Below, piece by piece: positions 8,992-16,952 of a stretch of 60,197 bases of DNA (position 1 is the first letter of the stretch; each line of letters starts with the position of its first letter). The position numbers were made by a program, and so were the translations under genes. The DNA lies in assembly GCA_001464055.1 (NCBI GenBank), contig LNET01000046.1:1-60197 (forward strand), given 5' to 3'. Below the pieces are notes generated by a model that saw only the letters and a list, made by a program, of their open reading frames with translations, did no database searches and was not told the DNA's origin. This DNA is from Burkholderiales bacterium Ga0077543. Lineage in GTDB: Bacteria; Pseudomonadota; Gammaproteobacteria; Burkholderiales; Burkholderiaceae_C.

Positions 8992-9092
8992 CTGGAGCCT
9001 TTCGCAGTGGATGCAGTCGTCGGCTAAGGCAGCTGCATTGGAATGGAGTCGGTCGAGTCAACAAGGTTCTGACCGATCGATTGATTCATCGA

Positions 9093-10103
9093 TCAAAGAC
9101 GTCGGGCCAGCGAAACGGCGGCGGCCGAGCCGGCGCCGACACTGGCCGTCCAGGCACGAACCCACGCGTTCGTCGCGGGGCCGGCAGCGCGTGCCTCGTC
9201 GCGATGACGCACCTCATCGTCGCGGCAAGCCTGCAGGTCGGCACGCAAGGCCGCCAGTTGCGAACCCGCTGCGTCCGGCCCGGCCTCGAGCAAGCTCAGG
9301 TCGATGCGTTCGATCTGTTCGGCATAGTGGCGGTCGACGAAGGTCTCCACTGCTGCGACGGTGGCATAGAACACGCGCGGGCCGAACAGTGCAGGAAGTG
9401 CACCGGTGAGCCAGCCCGCCAGACGCCACGCGGGCAAGAGGCGGCTCTGCTGGCGCCGGGGCAGGTGCCGTTCGATGCAGCGCAGATGGTCGATCTCGGT
9501 GGCCAGATGGTGCTGGGCGAAGCTGCGCACTGCCTGATCACGCGACACGGCCAGAGCGCCGCGGTAGATCTGGATTGCACCCACCTCACCCGCGTGATCG
9601 CTGCGCAGGTCGGCGATGAGGCCTTTGGTCCATGGCAGATTCGCGCTGCCGCGGGCGCCTGGGGCGGCGGCATTGCCCGGTAGCGCTGCGCTGGTCGCGG
9701 TGGCCGGCCGCCACAGCCCGCGCACACGCAAGAAGCTGCGGTAGGCGAGTTCCAGAACCCAGGCCACGGGTGGCAGGCTGGCGACACGCCCGAGCCAGGC
9801 CGTGCGGGGCAAGGCCGACCACAGGGCTGCAAAACCCAGGGCGCCGTGCACCAGGCGACCGTCGGCCAGGCGCACATGAAGCCGTTTCATGGCCGATTCC
9901 CGGGTCAGGTCAGCACCGAATTCCGATTCATCACAGCGACTCGCATCGATCCAGCTGCAGTTTTCGGCACCTGATTGACGTCGATATGCAGCGATTTCGC
10001 GAGAGCAAACAGGACAAGCACCGTCGAAATAGACGACAGGGCCGGCGGGCACGACCGCTTTGCCTGCTGACTGACCGGAAGAAGGGACTGAAATATTGGA
10101 CAT
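9093..10103 (-). CDS. DUF393 (DCC thioredoxin-like) - COQ7 diiron hydroxylase fusion
   Basis: A 336-residue two-domain protein. Residues about 22-130 form a DUF393/DCC domain with the DxxCxxC signature (D27, C30, C33), a thioredoxin-like redox fold. After an alanine-rich linker (about 134-156), residues 160-336 are a COQ7-type hydroxylase with a complete diiron ligand set: HAGEVGA (E173), HLATEIDHL (ExxH), AAVETFVDRH (E) and DDEVRHRDEA (ExxH). COQ7 hydroxylates the demethoxy-ubiquinone ring in ubiquinone synthesis at the membrane. Both domains normally occur as separate proteins. The DCC part might supply electrons or thiol chemistry; that is inference. It is divergent from a MerR regulator. 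Confidence 0.85.
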   Translation of the reverse strand: MSNISVPSSGQSAGKAVVPAGPVVYFDGACPVCSREIAAYRRQSGAENCSWIDASRCDESEFGADLTRESAMKRLHVRLADGRLVHGALGFAALWSALPRTAWLGRVASLPPVAWVLELAYRSFLRVRGLWRPATATSAALPGNAAAPGARGSANLPWTKGLIADLRSDHAGEVGAIQIYRGALAVSRDQAVRSFAQHHLATEIDHLRCIERHLPRRQQSRLLPAWRLAGWLTGALPALFGPRVFYATVAAVETFVDRHYAEQIERIDLSLLEAGPDAAGSQLAALRADLQACRDDEVRHRDEARAAGPATNAWVRAWTASVGAGSAAAVSLARRL

Positions 10104-10189
10104 CGCAGTAGCATTGTGACGCTTCGGTAGCGTTTGTGGCGACCTTGTCCTGAAAGTTCACGCGGCTTTCTGCATATTTACGAGTCAAG

Positions 10190-10210
10190 CTATGGTCATG
10201 ATCGCTATAG
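10190..10210. promoter_or_regulatory. Imperfect 21-bp dyad, candidate MerR operator
   Basis: The 162-base gap between the divergent fusion gene and the merR-type gene is AT-rich for this genome. It contains an imperfect inverted repeat whose outer arms CTAT and ATAG are exact and whose inner bases match at AT..AT. The length fits operators of MerR-family dimers. The TATAGT at 10206-10211 inside its right end could be a -10 box, but no -35 at normal distance was found. Confidence 0.3.
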
Positions 10211-10265
10211 TTCAAAAAAATCCGATTCGTTCTTCAGTCAATCCAATCAACCCAAGGTCAACTCC

Positions 10266-11252
10266 ATGACGACAGACGCACTTGACGACGAAGTTCAGAT
10301 GCTCGACGCGAGCAGGCTTCCTGTGAACGCCCGCCTGCGCAGCGGCACGGCCGCCCGCCTGGCCGGACTGCCGGTGACCACGCTGCGCGTCTGGGAGCGA
10401 CGCTACGGCGTGGTCGCCGCACCCAAGACGCCGACCGGCCAGAGGCTGTACTCCACGCTGGACGTTCAGCGCCTGGCCCTGCTGAAACAACTGAGCGACC
10501 GCGGGCATGCCATCGGGACGATTGCCGGCCTGGCGCTTTCTGAACTGCAGGGGCTGGCCTCGACCGCTCCCGCCCGCAGCGCTGCGGCTGCCGCTGTTCC
10601 CGGCCTGCATCTGGTGGTGGTGGGTCGCAGCGTCGCGCAGAAGTTGCAGGCCGTGGGCGCATCGCCCCGCCGTGTCCACGACGACCTGGCCCAGGCCGAG
10701 ACCGTGCGTGCGACCCAGGGGCCAGGCCACGGCGACGACCTGCCGGACGTGCTGGTCGTGCACCTGCCTTCGCTGCATCCGGCCCTGGCCGAGCGGGCCC
10801 TGAGCGTCGCCAAGCAGTACGGCGCCGGCACCTTGATCGTGCTGTATGCCTTCGGCGCCGAGGCGGTGGCCGAACAGTTGCGTGCCGCCGGCACGATCGT
10901 TCGCCGCGAGCCCTGCACTGGCCGCGAACTGCTGCGCCTGCTGGCATCGGCAGCCAGTGTGCCGATGCCTGCCAACGGCCCGCGCATGCCCAGCGCCCGC
11001 CGCTACAGTGACGAGCAGCTCGCCAGCCTGGGCGAGCAGCCCAGTTCGGTGCTGTGCGAGTGCCCGCGCCACCTGGCCGAGATCGTCACGCAGCTGGCGC
11101 ATTTCGAACAGTACAGCGCCGACTGCGACTCCCGCAGCCCGGCCGACGCGGCGCTGCACCGGCACCTGGGCAGCCTGGCCGGGGCGGCCCGGGCGATGTT
11201 CGAACAGGCGCTGGATCGGGTGATTGCCGACGAAGGGCTGCAGGTGCCCTGA
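10266..11252 (+). CDS. MerR-family regulator with a cobalamin-domain-like fold lacking B12 motifs
   Basis: A 328-residue regulator. Residues 25-95 form the MerR winged-helix domain (GTAARLAGLPVTTLRVWERRYGV..KTPTGQRLYSTLDVQRL). Residues about 113-275 look like a Rossmann-type domain in the place where LitR/CarH-like light regulators carry their cobalamin domain, but the DxHxxG cobalamin-ligand motif is absent. A C-terminal tail with CECPRHLAEIVTQLAHFEQYSADC follows. ATG 10266 was chosen because the HTH then starts at the usual place; an earlier in-frame start at 10134 would cover the intergenic region. It probably controls the divergent FAD/COQ7 genes. The effector is unknown. Confidence 0.75.
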   Translation: MTTDALDDEVQMLDASRLPVNARLRSGTAARLAGLPVTTLRVWERRYGVVAAPKTPTGQRLYSTLDVQRLALLKQLSDRGHAIGTIAGLALSELQGLASTAPARSAAAAAVPGLHLVVVGRSVAQKLQAVGASPRRVHDDLAQAETVRATQGPGHGDDLPDVLVVHLPSLHPALAERALSVAKQYGAGTLIVLYAFGAEAVAEQLRAAGTIVRREPCTGRELLRLLASAASVPMPANGPRMPSARRYSDEQLASLGEQPSSVLCECPRHLAEIVTQLAHFEQYSADCDSRSPADAALHRHLGSLAGAARAMFEQALDRVIADEGLQVP

Positions 11253-11265
11253 CGGGGCCTGCCGT

Positions 11266-12159
11266 TCAGCGGTGCAGGTAGACGAGCTCGGAGTACAGGT
11301 AGTCGATGCCGCTCGTGGCAGGCAGAGCACGGCCGTAGCGGCGCTGGAACAGGCGTGTGCAAGGGTCGCGCGGCGCCAGGTCTTCATGGGCGTCGAAGCC
11401 CATCAGCATGTAGCCACGCCGCAGCAGCGGCCCGGCCAGCGCGCGCGCGTGCTCGGCCACCAGCGATTGCGATGGCGTGTACAGCAGCTCCGCGGTGCGC
11501 AGCCAGCCCAGCCGGCGCTGCGCGCGGAAGACCAGCGGCACCCAGCCCTGGGTGCCGATGCTGCTTTGCAAGGCGAGAACCTCGCAACCCAGGCGGACAT
11601 GATCGTGCAGGGCCGCGACGAGAGGGTCGTCGCGCAAGACATGCAGGGCCGTCTTGCCGGCGAGCACGGCCGCGGGCTGACGCGCAGCGGGCACCGGCCA
11701 GGCCAGGCGCGGCGTCGACATCAGGATGTGCTGGTGCGTGACAGCAGAAAGATCGATGCGCCGCAACAGCCGGTGCAGCGAAGGCAGGGGTGTCAGCGCA
11801 GAGTAGGCCGTGCCACGTTCGGCCAGACCGGTACGGGCCATCCACAGGGCACGCTGGCGCGCCTGCGGCAGGATGCCCCAGCTGCTGATGTTCACCAGGC
11901 GCTGCGGGCCCGCGGCTCCAGGCCGCTGGCTGGCGAGCAGCAATGCCAGCCCCGAAGGGCCCTGCGCGTTGCTCAGGATCATGCCCATGGGCTCGTCGGC
12001 CGGAGCACTGGGCACAGTGCGCAGGCGCTTGAACCCGGCGTCCCACAGCCCCGCTGGAGTGCAGGGGTAGCAGGCCAGCAGCAGCCGCCTGGCGGTGGGC
12101 CAGGCATCCACGCCGAACGGTTCCAGCGCCCACGGGCCGGACGAGCAGGCCTGTGTCAT
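11266..12159 (-). CDS. Putative acyltransferase of the exopolysaccharide locus (GNAT-like)
   Basis: A 297-residue protein starting at ATG 12159, which overlaps the stop of the previous gene in an ATGA arrangement. It has no signal peptide. Segments such as MGMILSNAQGPSGLALLLAS, LVNISSWGILPQARQRALW and GTAYSALTPLPSLHRLL resemble GNAT-type acyltransferases found near exopolysaccharide genes, but the match is by feel and no catalytic residue can be named. It is the last gene of a three-gene minus-strand operon with a FemAB-like and a JmjC-type gene. A role in acylating sugars or carrier intermediates is inferred from context. Confidence 0.5.
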   Translation of the reverse strand: MTQACSSGPWALEPFGVDAWPTARRLLLACYPCTPAGLWDAGFKRLRTVPSAPADEPMGMILSNAQGPSGLALLLASQRPGAAGPQRLVNISSWGILPQARQRALWMARTGLAERGTAYSALTPLPSLHRLLRRIDLSAVTHQHILMSTPRLAWPVPAARQPAAVLAGKTALHVLRDDPLVAALHDHVRLGCEVLALQSSIGTQGWVPLVFRAQRRLGWLRTAELLYTPSQSLVAEHARALAGPLLRRGYMLMGFDAHEDLAPRDPCTRLFQRRYGRALPATSGIDYLYSELVYLHR

Positions 12160-13367
12160 CGGCGGGCCCCGCGAGGCGCCAGCACGGAAGCAAGCGCCAG
12201 CCAGCACCTGCGCAGGGCCAGCAGCGGCGCGAGCGCACGCGCCTGGGCCGTGTGCGGGTCCTTCGCCCACTGCTTGACGCGGCGGCGCAGCCGCCATGCC
12301 AGCACCACCGGCACCCCGCGCCAGGACAAGGCGACGCAGGCGTCGCGCAGCGGAATGGGCTTCATGCCCAGCGTGGTCTTGTGGAAGTAGTCGCCGACGC
12401 CGAAGTCGAAGACGCCCAGTCCCTGCTCATGCATGTGCCGCGCCGTGCCTTCGTCGAGCAGGCGACCTGGCGAACAGGCCTTCCAGGCATCACCGCCGAT
12501 GCTCTGGCGCAACGCGACGTAGCGCCTGGCGTTGGCCACGCCGAACAGCGCCGAGACGACTTGATCACCGTCGCGGAGCGCTGTCAGCACCACACTGCCT
12601 TCGGCAACGCCCGTGGCCAGCAGCTGGCGATAAAAGGCCCGGTAGGGCGCACTGTCGAGCCGGTAGTAGGGCAGCTCATGCATGCGTTCGGACTGCTGGC
12701 TTTCCAGGACTGCGAACAAGGCAAGTGCCTGCTGCGGGTCGGTGACGCGATCGAAACGGGCCACCGGGCTGCGCTCGAACACGCGCCAGCAGCGCTCGAT
12801 CTCCTTGCGCACCCGCTTGTCCAGACCACGACGCCAGTCTTCCCAGGGCCCGTCCACCTGAAACTGGTTGCCGAACATCTCGCCGGTGTGGGTGCGCCAG
12901 GCCAGCACCAACGGGTTGGTGGTGCCACCGCCTTCGGCAAGTGCCGCAGGGAGCATTTTTTCGACACGCCAGTAGTCGTGACGGCCGAGCAGGCGCGCCA
13001 GCGCAGCCCACAGCGCCCGGGCGGCAGGGGCTTCGTGGGCGCCACCGTGCCAGTCGCCCAGCGTCAGCGGCGCCACGTAGTCGACGACCCCGGCGTCTGC
13101 GAAGCTGATCTCGCGCAATCCGTGGCGCCGCTGCTGTACCAGCGGCAGCAGCATCGCGTCGACCCACGCACTGCCCGACTGTCGCTGCACCACCAGCCAC
13201 AGCGGCTGGCGGCCTTCGACGGCTCCCAGCGTCTCGAACCAGGCACGCAGCCAGACGCTGGCGTGGAAGGGCAGGCAGCCCGGGCCTTGCAGCACGCTGG
13301 CGCGGCCGAGGAACTCGTCGAGCGAGCCCAGTTCCGCAGCGCGGTAGCGCGGCACGGCTGAGTTCAT
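12156..13367 (-). CDS. FemAB/CelD-like GNAT acyltransferase
   Basis: A 403-residue cytoplasmic protein. The C-terminal half (residues about 210-360) has the BioF2/CelD-type GNAT pattern: KRVRKEIERCWRVFE, then YRAFYRQLLATGVAEGSVVLTALRDGDQVVSALFGV and GDYFHKTTLGMKP. Such enzymes transfer acyl or aminoacyl groups and are common in cellulose and exopolysaccharide loci. ATG 13367 overlaps the upstream stop (ATGA), and the downstream gene overlaps it the same way, so the three are translationally coupled. The true acceptor is unknown. Confidence 0.7.
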   Translation of the reverse strand: MNSAVPRYRAAELGSLDEFLGRASVLQGPGCLPFHASVWLRAWFETLGAVEGRQPLWLVVQRQSGSAWVDAMLLPLVQQRRHGLREISFADAGVVDYVAPLTLGDWHGGAHEAPAARALWAALARLLGRHDYWRVEKMLPAALAEGGGTTNPLVLAWRTHTGEMFGNQFQVDGPWEDWRRGLDKRVRKEIERCWRVFERSPVARFDRVTDPQQALALFAVLESQQSERMHELPYYRLDSAPYRAFYRQLLATGVAEGSVVLTALRDGDQVVSALFGVANARRYVALRQSIGGDAWKACSPGRLLDEGTARHMHEQGLGVFDFGVGDYFHKTTLGMKPIPLRDACVALSWRGVPVVLAWRLRRRVKQWAKDPHTAQARALAPLLALRRCWLALASVLAPRGARR

Positions 13368-14302
13368 GCAACCCTGATGCTGCTGTCCACCAGGCCACCC
13401 GGGGACTGGGGGTCGAGCCGGAACTCGAGCGGCCGCAAGGCCTTCTGCGTCTGCCCGGCCCAGGGGCTGCGGCGCCAGGCCGCCTGCAGCGCGGCCTTGG
13501 CCCAGTAGTGGGGTCCGACCAGCGCGCGGCTGCGCGGGCGCAGCCCCAGCCGGTGGCGCAGCACGGCGTTGGCCAGGTGCACCTTCTGCGCGCGGCGGTT
13601 CTCGGGCGTCCAGTGTTCGGTGGTGACCGACACGTTCAGGCAGTCGGCGTTCTCGACCCGGTGGGGCGCATTCAGCGGCCAGGTCAGCATCTGCCCGGGC
13701 TCGAGGTCGAAGACCATGGCCATGCGGTCGAAGGAGGCGTCGTAGACGAGGCTGAATTCGAACCCGGTGTAGGCGATGTCTTCCAGCCACTCAGGCTGCA
13801 GGCAGGGTGCCGCGGCCGGGTAGACCCACACCCGCTTGCGACCATGGATCTGCCAGAGCAGCTGCCCCGGAAGGTCGCAGTGGTAATGCACCTGGGCCCC
13901 GGGTGAAGAAATCAGGATGCCCATCTTGAGCGCGCCGGCTTCGAAGCCCGGCACCCGGGATGCGATCTCGGCATAAGCCTGCTCGAGCAGCTGCGCATAG
14001 GCAGGGGCGCGCTCGTTCGCCTGGCGCAGGTTCAGCCACAGGCTGCCGCCGGCAATGGCCTCGATCACTGCCCGGCCGGGCGTGCCCCCCAGATCGCCCT
14101 CGCGCCAGCGGGCACTGCCGTCGCCATGGCGACTGGTGTGGACCAGCGCGTAATGGCTGCGCGGATAGCTCTCGACCAGCGCAGCCAGGGCATCGAGCTG
14201 CAATGCGGGGTGTTCATGCAGGTGATGCTGCAGCCGCATCGGACGCTGGTTCCAATGGCCTTGCACATCATCCAGCCAGGGGGCGAAGACAGTGCCGTTC
14301 AT
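13364..14302 (-). CDS. JmjC/cupin-like domain protein
   Basis: A 312-residue protein with a cupin-type iron site: H141-x-D143 in VHYHCDLPGQLLWQIHG and a distal histidine in NAPHRVEN, the arrangement of JmjC-type Fe(II)/2-oxoglutarate oxygenases. The segment after the HxD motif (GRKRVWVYP) is also typical. ATG 14302 was chosen from the fold start; an in-frame ATG at 14380 would add 26 residues. It leads the three-gene operon divergent from the exopolysaccharide export gene. Bacterial relatives hydroxylate protein or small-molecule side chains; a role in sugar or lipid-carrier modification is inference. Confidence 0.72.
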   Translation of the reverse strand: MNGTVFAPWLDDVQGHWNQRPMRLQHHLHEHPALQLDALAALVESYPRSHYALVHTSRHGDGSARWREGDLGGTPGRAVIEAIAGGSLWLNLRQANERAPAYAQLLEQAYAEIASRVPGFEAGALKMGILISSPGAQVHYHCDLPGQLLWQIHGRKRVWVYPAAAPCLQPEWLEDIAYTGFEFSLVYDASFDRMAMVFDLEPGQMLTWPLNAPHRVENADCLNVSVTTEHWTPENRRAQKVHLANAVLRHRLGLRPRSRALVGPHYWAKAALQAAWRRSPWAGQTQKALRPLEFRLDPQSPGGLVDSSIRVA

Positions 14303-14670
14303 GAAGATCGGTGGTTGATCGGTCGGGTTTCCGGAAAAGCTCCAGGGGCTTTGATTGTCGCCATCGAATCGACAGGACATCCCCCCGATTTGCGAGGGCT
14401 GAGCGTCACAGCGCAACCGTGCAGCGCCAATGCAGCCTGGGCCCGCCAGCCACGGGATTTTTAGGCGTTTGCGCCGTGCCCGGGGCTTGCGCTCCCGCGT
14501 CTCGGGGGTCGTTCGCAGCCCCTTGCGAGGACGCCAACGAATACTATTTGCCTGCCCGGATACATCCAGCAGACTCGTTACAAAAGGTAAGTTCAGCGTC
14601 TTGTCTTGACCCTGTCAGGGCGCAGGCGACATGCGGTGCCAAGCTGCCCAACAAAGTCTTCGAGCGGCCC
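14303..14670. other. Divergent intergenic region of the exopolysaccharide locus
   Basis: This 368-base gap separates the minus-strand JmjC operon from the plus-strand export gene and must carry promoters for both. The best -10-like hexamer for the plus strand is TACTAT at 14542-14547, but no -35 at standard spacing was found. TTGACC at 14606-14611 resembles a -35 but has no matching -10. No sigma-54 -24/-12 pair and no extended palindrome was recognised. An in-frame extension of the JmjC gene up to 14380 is possible. Confidence 0.4.
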
Positions 14671-15429
14671 ATGTCCCTGGTTCCGAAAACAGCTGTTCCA
14701 CCCACTTCAACCATGTCTCCCGCTTCTCGTACACCGACGTTCGAACCAGGAAGCCCCGGGTGGCGCCTTGGCGCCATGCTCGTGCTGCTGTGCTGGCTGT
14801 TGGGCCTGGGAACGGGCGCTGCCGCACAGGCCCCGGCCTACCGCGTGGGTGTGGGCGACGAACTGAATTTCCGCTTCCTGTACACCCCCGAGCTCAACAC
14901 CGCCGCGGTGGTGCGCGGCGACGGTGCCGTATCGCTGCCGATGCTCGGTGAATTCAAGGTCGTGGGCTACACCCTGGCCGAACTGAGCGAACAGATCCAG
15001 ACCGCGCTCGCGCAGCGCGTGCGGCGCCCGCAGGTGGTCATCAATGTCCAGGGCAATGTCCCTTCGCAGCGCGTCTTCGTCGGCGGTGAAGTCGCGCGCC
15101 CGGGTGTGCAGAACCTGGCCGGTCCGCTGACAGCGCTGCAGGCGGTGATGGCTGCCGAAGGCCTGCGCGACACGGCCCAGCCTTCCGAGGTGACCGTGCT
15201 GCGCCAGGGAGCCGGCGGCGAGCGCATCGTCATGAAACTCGACCTGGCGGCCGTGATGGCGGGCAAGGCTGGCGCCAGCGACATCGTGTTGGCCCCCTAC
15301 GACGTGGTGCTGGTGCCGCGCAGCGGCATCGCCAACGCCGGCCTGTGGATGGACCAGTGGGTGCGCCGCATCCTGCCGCTGAGCCTGGGCTTCAGCTACA
15401 CCATCAACGAAAACGGAAGCATCCGATGA
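14671..15429 (+). CDS. Polysaccharide biosynthesis/export outer-membrane protein (Wza-like)
   Basis: A 252-residue exporter with a signal segment LGAMLVLLCWLLGLGTGAAAQA, a Poly_export domain (YRVGVGDELNFRFLYTPELN..VRGDGAVSLPMLGEFKVVGYTL, about residues 55-105) and a SLBB-type domain (QRVFVGGEVARPGVQNLAGPLTALQAVMAAEGL, about 130-165). No lipobox cysteine is seen, so this shorter form is probably not a lipoprotein. ATG 14671 has a weak GAG Shine-Dalgarno at spacing six; ATG 14713 in the same frame is an alternative. It starts the exopolysaccharide operon and its stop overlaps the next start in ATGA. Confidence 0.87.
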   Translation: MSLVPKTAVPPTSTMSPASRTPTFEPGSPGWRLGAMLVLLCWLLGLGTGAAAQAPAYRVGVGDELNFRFLYTPELNTAAVVRGDGAVSLPMLGEFKVVGYTLAELSEQIQTALAQRVRRPQVVINVQGNVPSQRVFVGGEVARPGVQNLAGPLTALQAVMAAEGLRDTAQPSEVTVLRQGAGGERIVMKLDLAAVMAGKAGASDIVLAPYDVVLVPRSGIANAGLWMDQWVRRILPLSLGFSYTINENGSIR

Positions 15430-16952
15430 AACGCGTTGGCATGAGCGACGCCTGGCAGGAGACCCAGCTCGACAACGGGCGCCTGGAACGCATGGGCGTG
15501 ACCGCCATTTCGGGCCGCACCTCGCTGCGCGACCTGCTGACCATCGCCTTCCACGACCGCAAGCGCATCGGCGCGGCGCTGCTGCTGGGGCTGCTGCTGA
15601 CCCTGCTGGTGGTCGCATCGATGCCCAAGAAATACACGGCCGAAGCCTCGCTGCTGCTGCGCCTGGGGCGCGAGTATCTCTACACCCCCGAGACCGGCGA
15701 CCCGAGCACGGCCCAGCCCCTGCCCTACGACCGGGAGCAGACGCTGGTGGCCGAGGCCAAGATCCTGACCAGCCGCGACGTGCTCGAAGGCGTGGTCGGC
15801 AAGATCGGTGTGGCCAACATCTACCCCGACATCACCGGCAACCGCACCGCCACGCCGCTGCAGCAGGCCCAAGCCGCGATAGCGCTCGAGCGGGGCATCA
15901 ACGCCGACCTGCTGAAGGGCTCGAACCTGCTGCAGGTGAGCTTCAGCCACGACGACCCCGAGATGTCGGCCCGGGTGCTCGACCAGATCATCGACAGCTA
16001 CCTGCGCAAGCGCCAGCAGGTGTTTTCCAGCGCCAGCAACGGCCAGGCCGAGGCCGAACTCGGCGCGCGCCGCATTCAGCTGAACACCGCCGAAGCGCGG
16101 CTGGCCAGCTTCAAGCAGGAACGCGGCATCCGCTCCTTCGCCGAGGAGCAGACACTGCTGCTGGCCCAGCGCAGCGAAATCGAGAAGCGCCAGACCGAGA
16201 CCAACCTGGCGCTGGCCCAGGCCGGCGGCCGCAAGACCGCGCTCAGCTCGCAGCTGGGGCAGATTCCGGAGAACGTGAAGCTGTCCACCGACACCTCGCG
16301 CGGCGAGGCCGCCGAAGCGGCGCGCAAGCTGCTGCTGGAACTGAAGCTGAAGGAACGCGAGGCCAGCAGCAAGTTCTTCGACAGCGAAGCCCAGGTGCAG
16401 GACGCGCGGGCCGACATCGAACGTGTCAACGAACACCTGCGCATGCTCGACGCCGCACCGCCGCAGTCGGTGCGCACGGGCCGCAGCCCGGTTCGCGACG
16501 GCGCCGAGTCCGACCTGGTGAAAAGCGCCGCCGACCTGAGCCAGTCGCAGTCGGGCCTGGCTGCCCTGGCCAGCCAGCGGGCCGCCGTCGACAAGCGCCT
16601 GGCCGTGCTGGCGCAAAGCGAAAGCGAACTGCGCACGCTCGAACGCGAGCGCCGCCTGGCCGAGATCCAGTACGAAGCAGCAGCCAAGCGCCTGCGCGAC
16701 GAACGTGTGCTGACCGACCTGGACAGCCAGCGCAAGAGCAACGTCAGCGTCGTGCAGCGGCCTGCCGTGCCCACCCAGGCCGAGTCCAAACGTGCGCTGG
16801 TGCTGGTGCTGGGCGTCATCCTGAGCATCGGCGCCGCCCTGCTCACGGCCTTCCTCAGCGCGCTGTGGCGTGACACCTTCCTGACACCGGCCGACGTGCA
16901 GCGCGAACTCGGACTGCCCCTGCTCGGCGCGATTCCCGCGGCAGTGCGATGA
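15426..16952 (+). CDS. Polysaccharide co-polymerase (GumC/Wzz type)
   Basis: A 508-residue inner-membrane protein that regulates chain length and links polymerase to the export channel. TM1 lies at about residues 41-58 (ALLLGLLLTLLVVASMP), followed by the Wzz-domain start KKYTAEASLLLRLGREYLYTPE. A long periplasmic coiled coil occupies about residues 190-430. TM2 is LVLVLGVILSIGAALLTAFL near residue 475, followed by DTFLTPADVQRELGLPLLGAIP, the end signature of GumC-like proteins. The fused tyrosine-kinase domain is absent; a separate, degenerate kinase-like gene lies at 21619. Coupled by ATGA overlaps at both ends. Confidence 0.9.
   Translation: MKRVGMSDAWQETQLDNGRLERMGVTAISGRTSLRDLLTIAFHDRKRIGAALLLGLLLTLLVVASMPKKYTAEASLLLRLGREYLYTPETGDPSTAQPLPYDREQTLVAEAKILTSRDVLEGVVGKIGVANIYPDITGNRTATPLQQAQAAIALERGINADLLKGSNLLQVSFSHDDPEMSARVLDQIIDSYLRKRQQVFSSASNGQAEAELGARRIQLNTAEARLASFKQERGIRSFAEEQTLLLAQRSEIEKRQTETNLALAQAGGRKTALSSQLGQIPENVKLSTDTSRGEAAEAARKLLLELKLKEREASSKFFDSEAQVQDARADIERVNEHLRMLDAAPPQSVRTGRSPVRDGAESDLVKSAADLSQSQSGLAALASQRAAVDKRLAVLAQSESELRTLERERRLAEIQYEAAAKRLRDERVLTDLDSQRKSNVSVVQRPAVPTQAESKRALVLVLGVILSIGAALLTAFLSALWRDTFLTPADVQRELGLPLLGAIPAAVR

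Noticed and set aside
14303..14670. Sigma-54 promoter in the polysaccharide divergent region
   Set aside because: No GG-N10-GC pair with proper flanks was found; only weak -10-like hexamers were seen.
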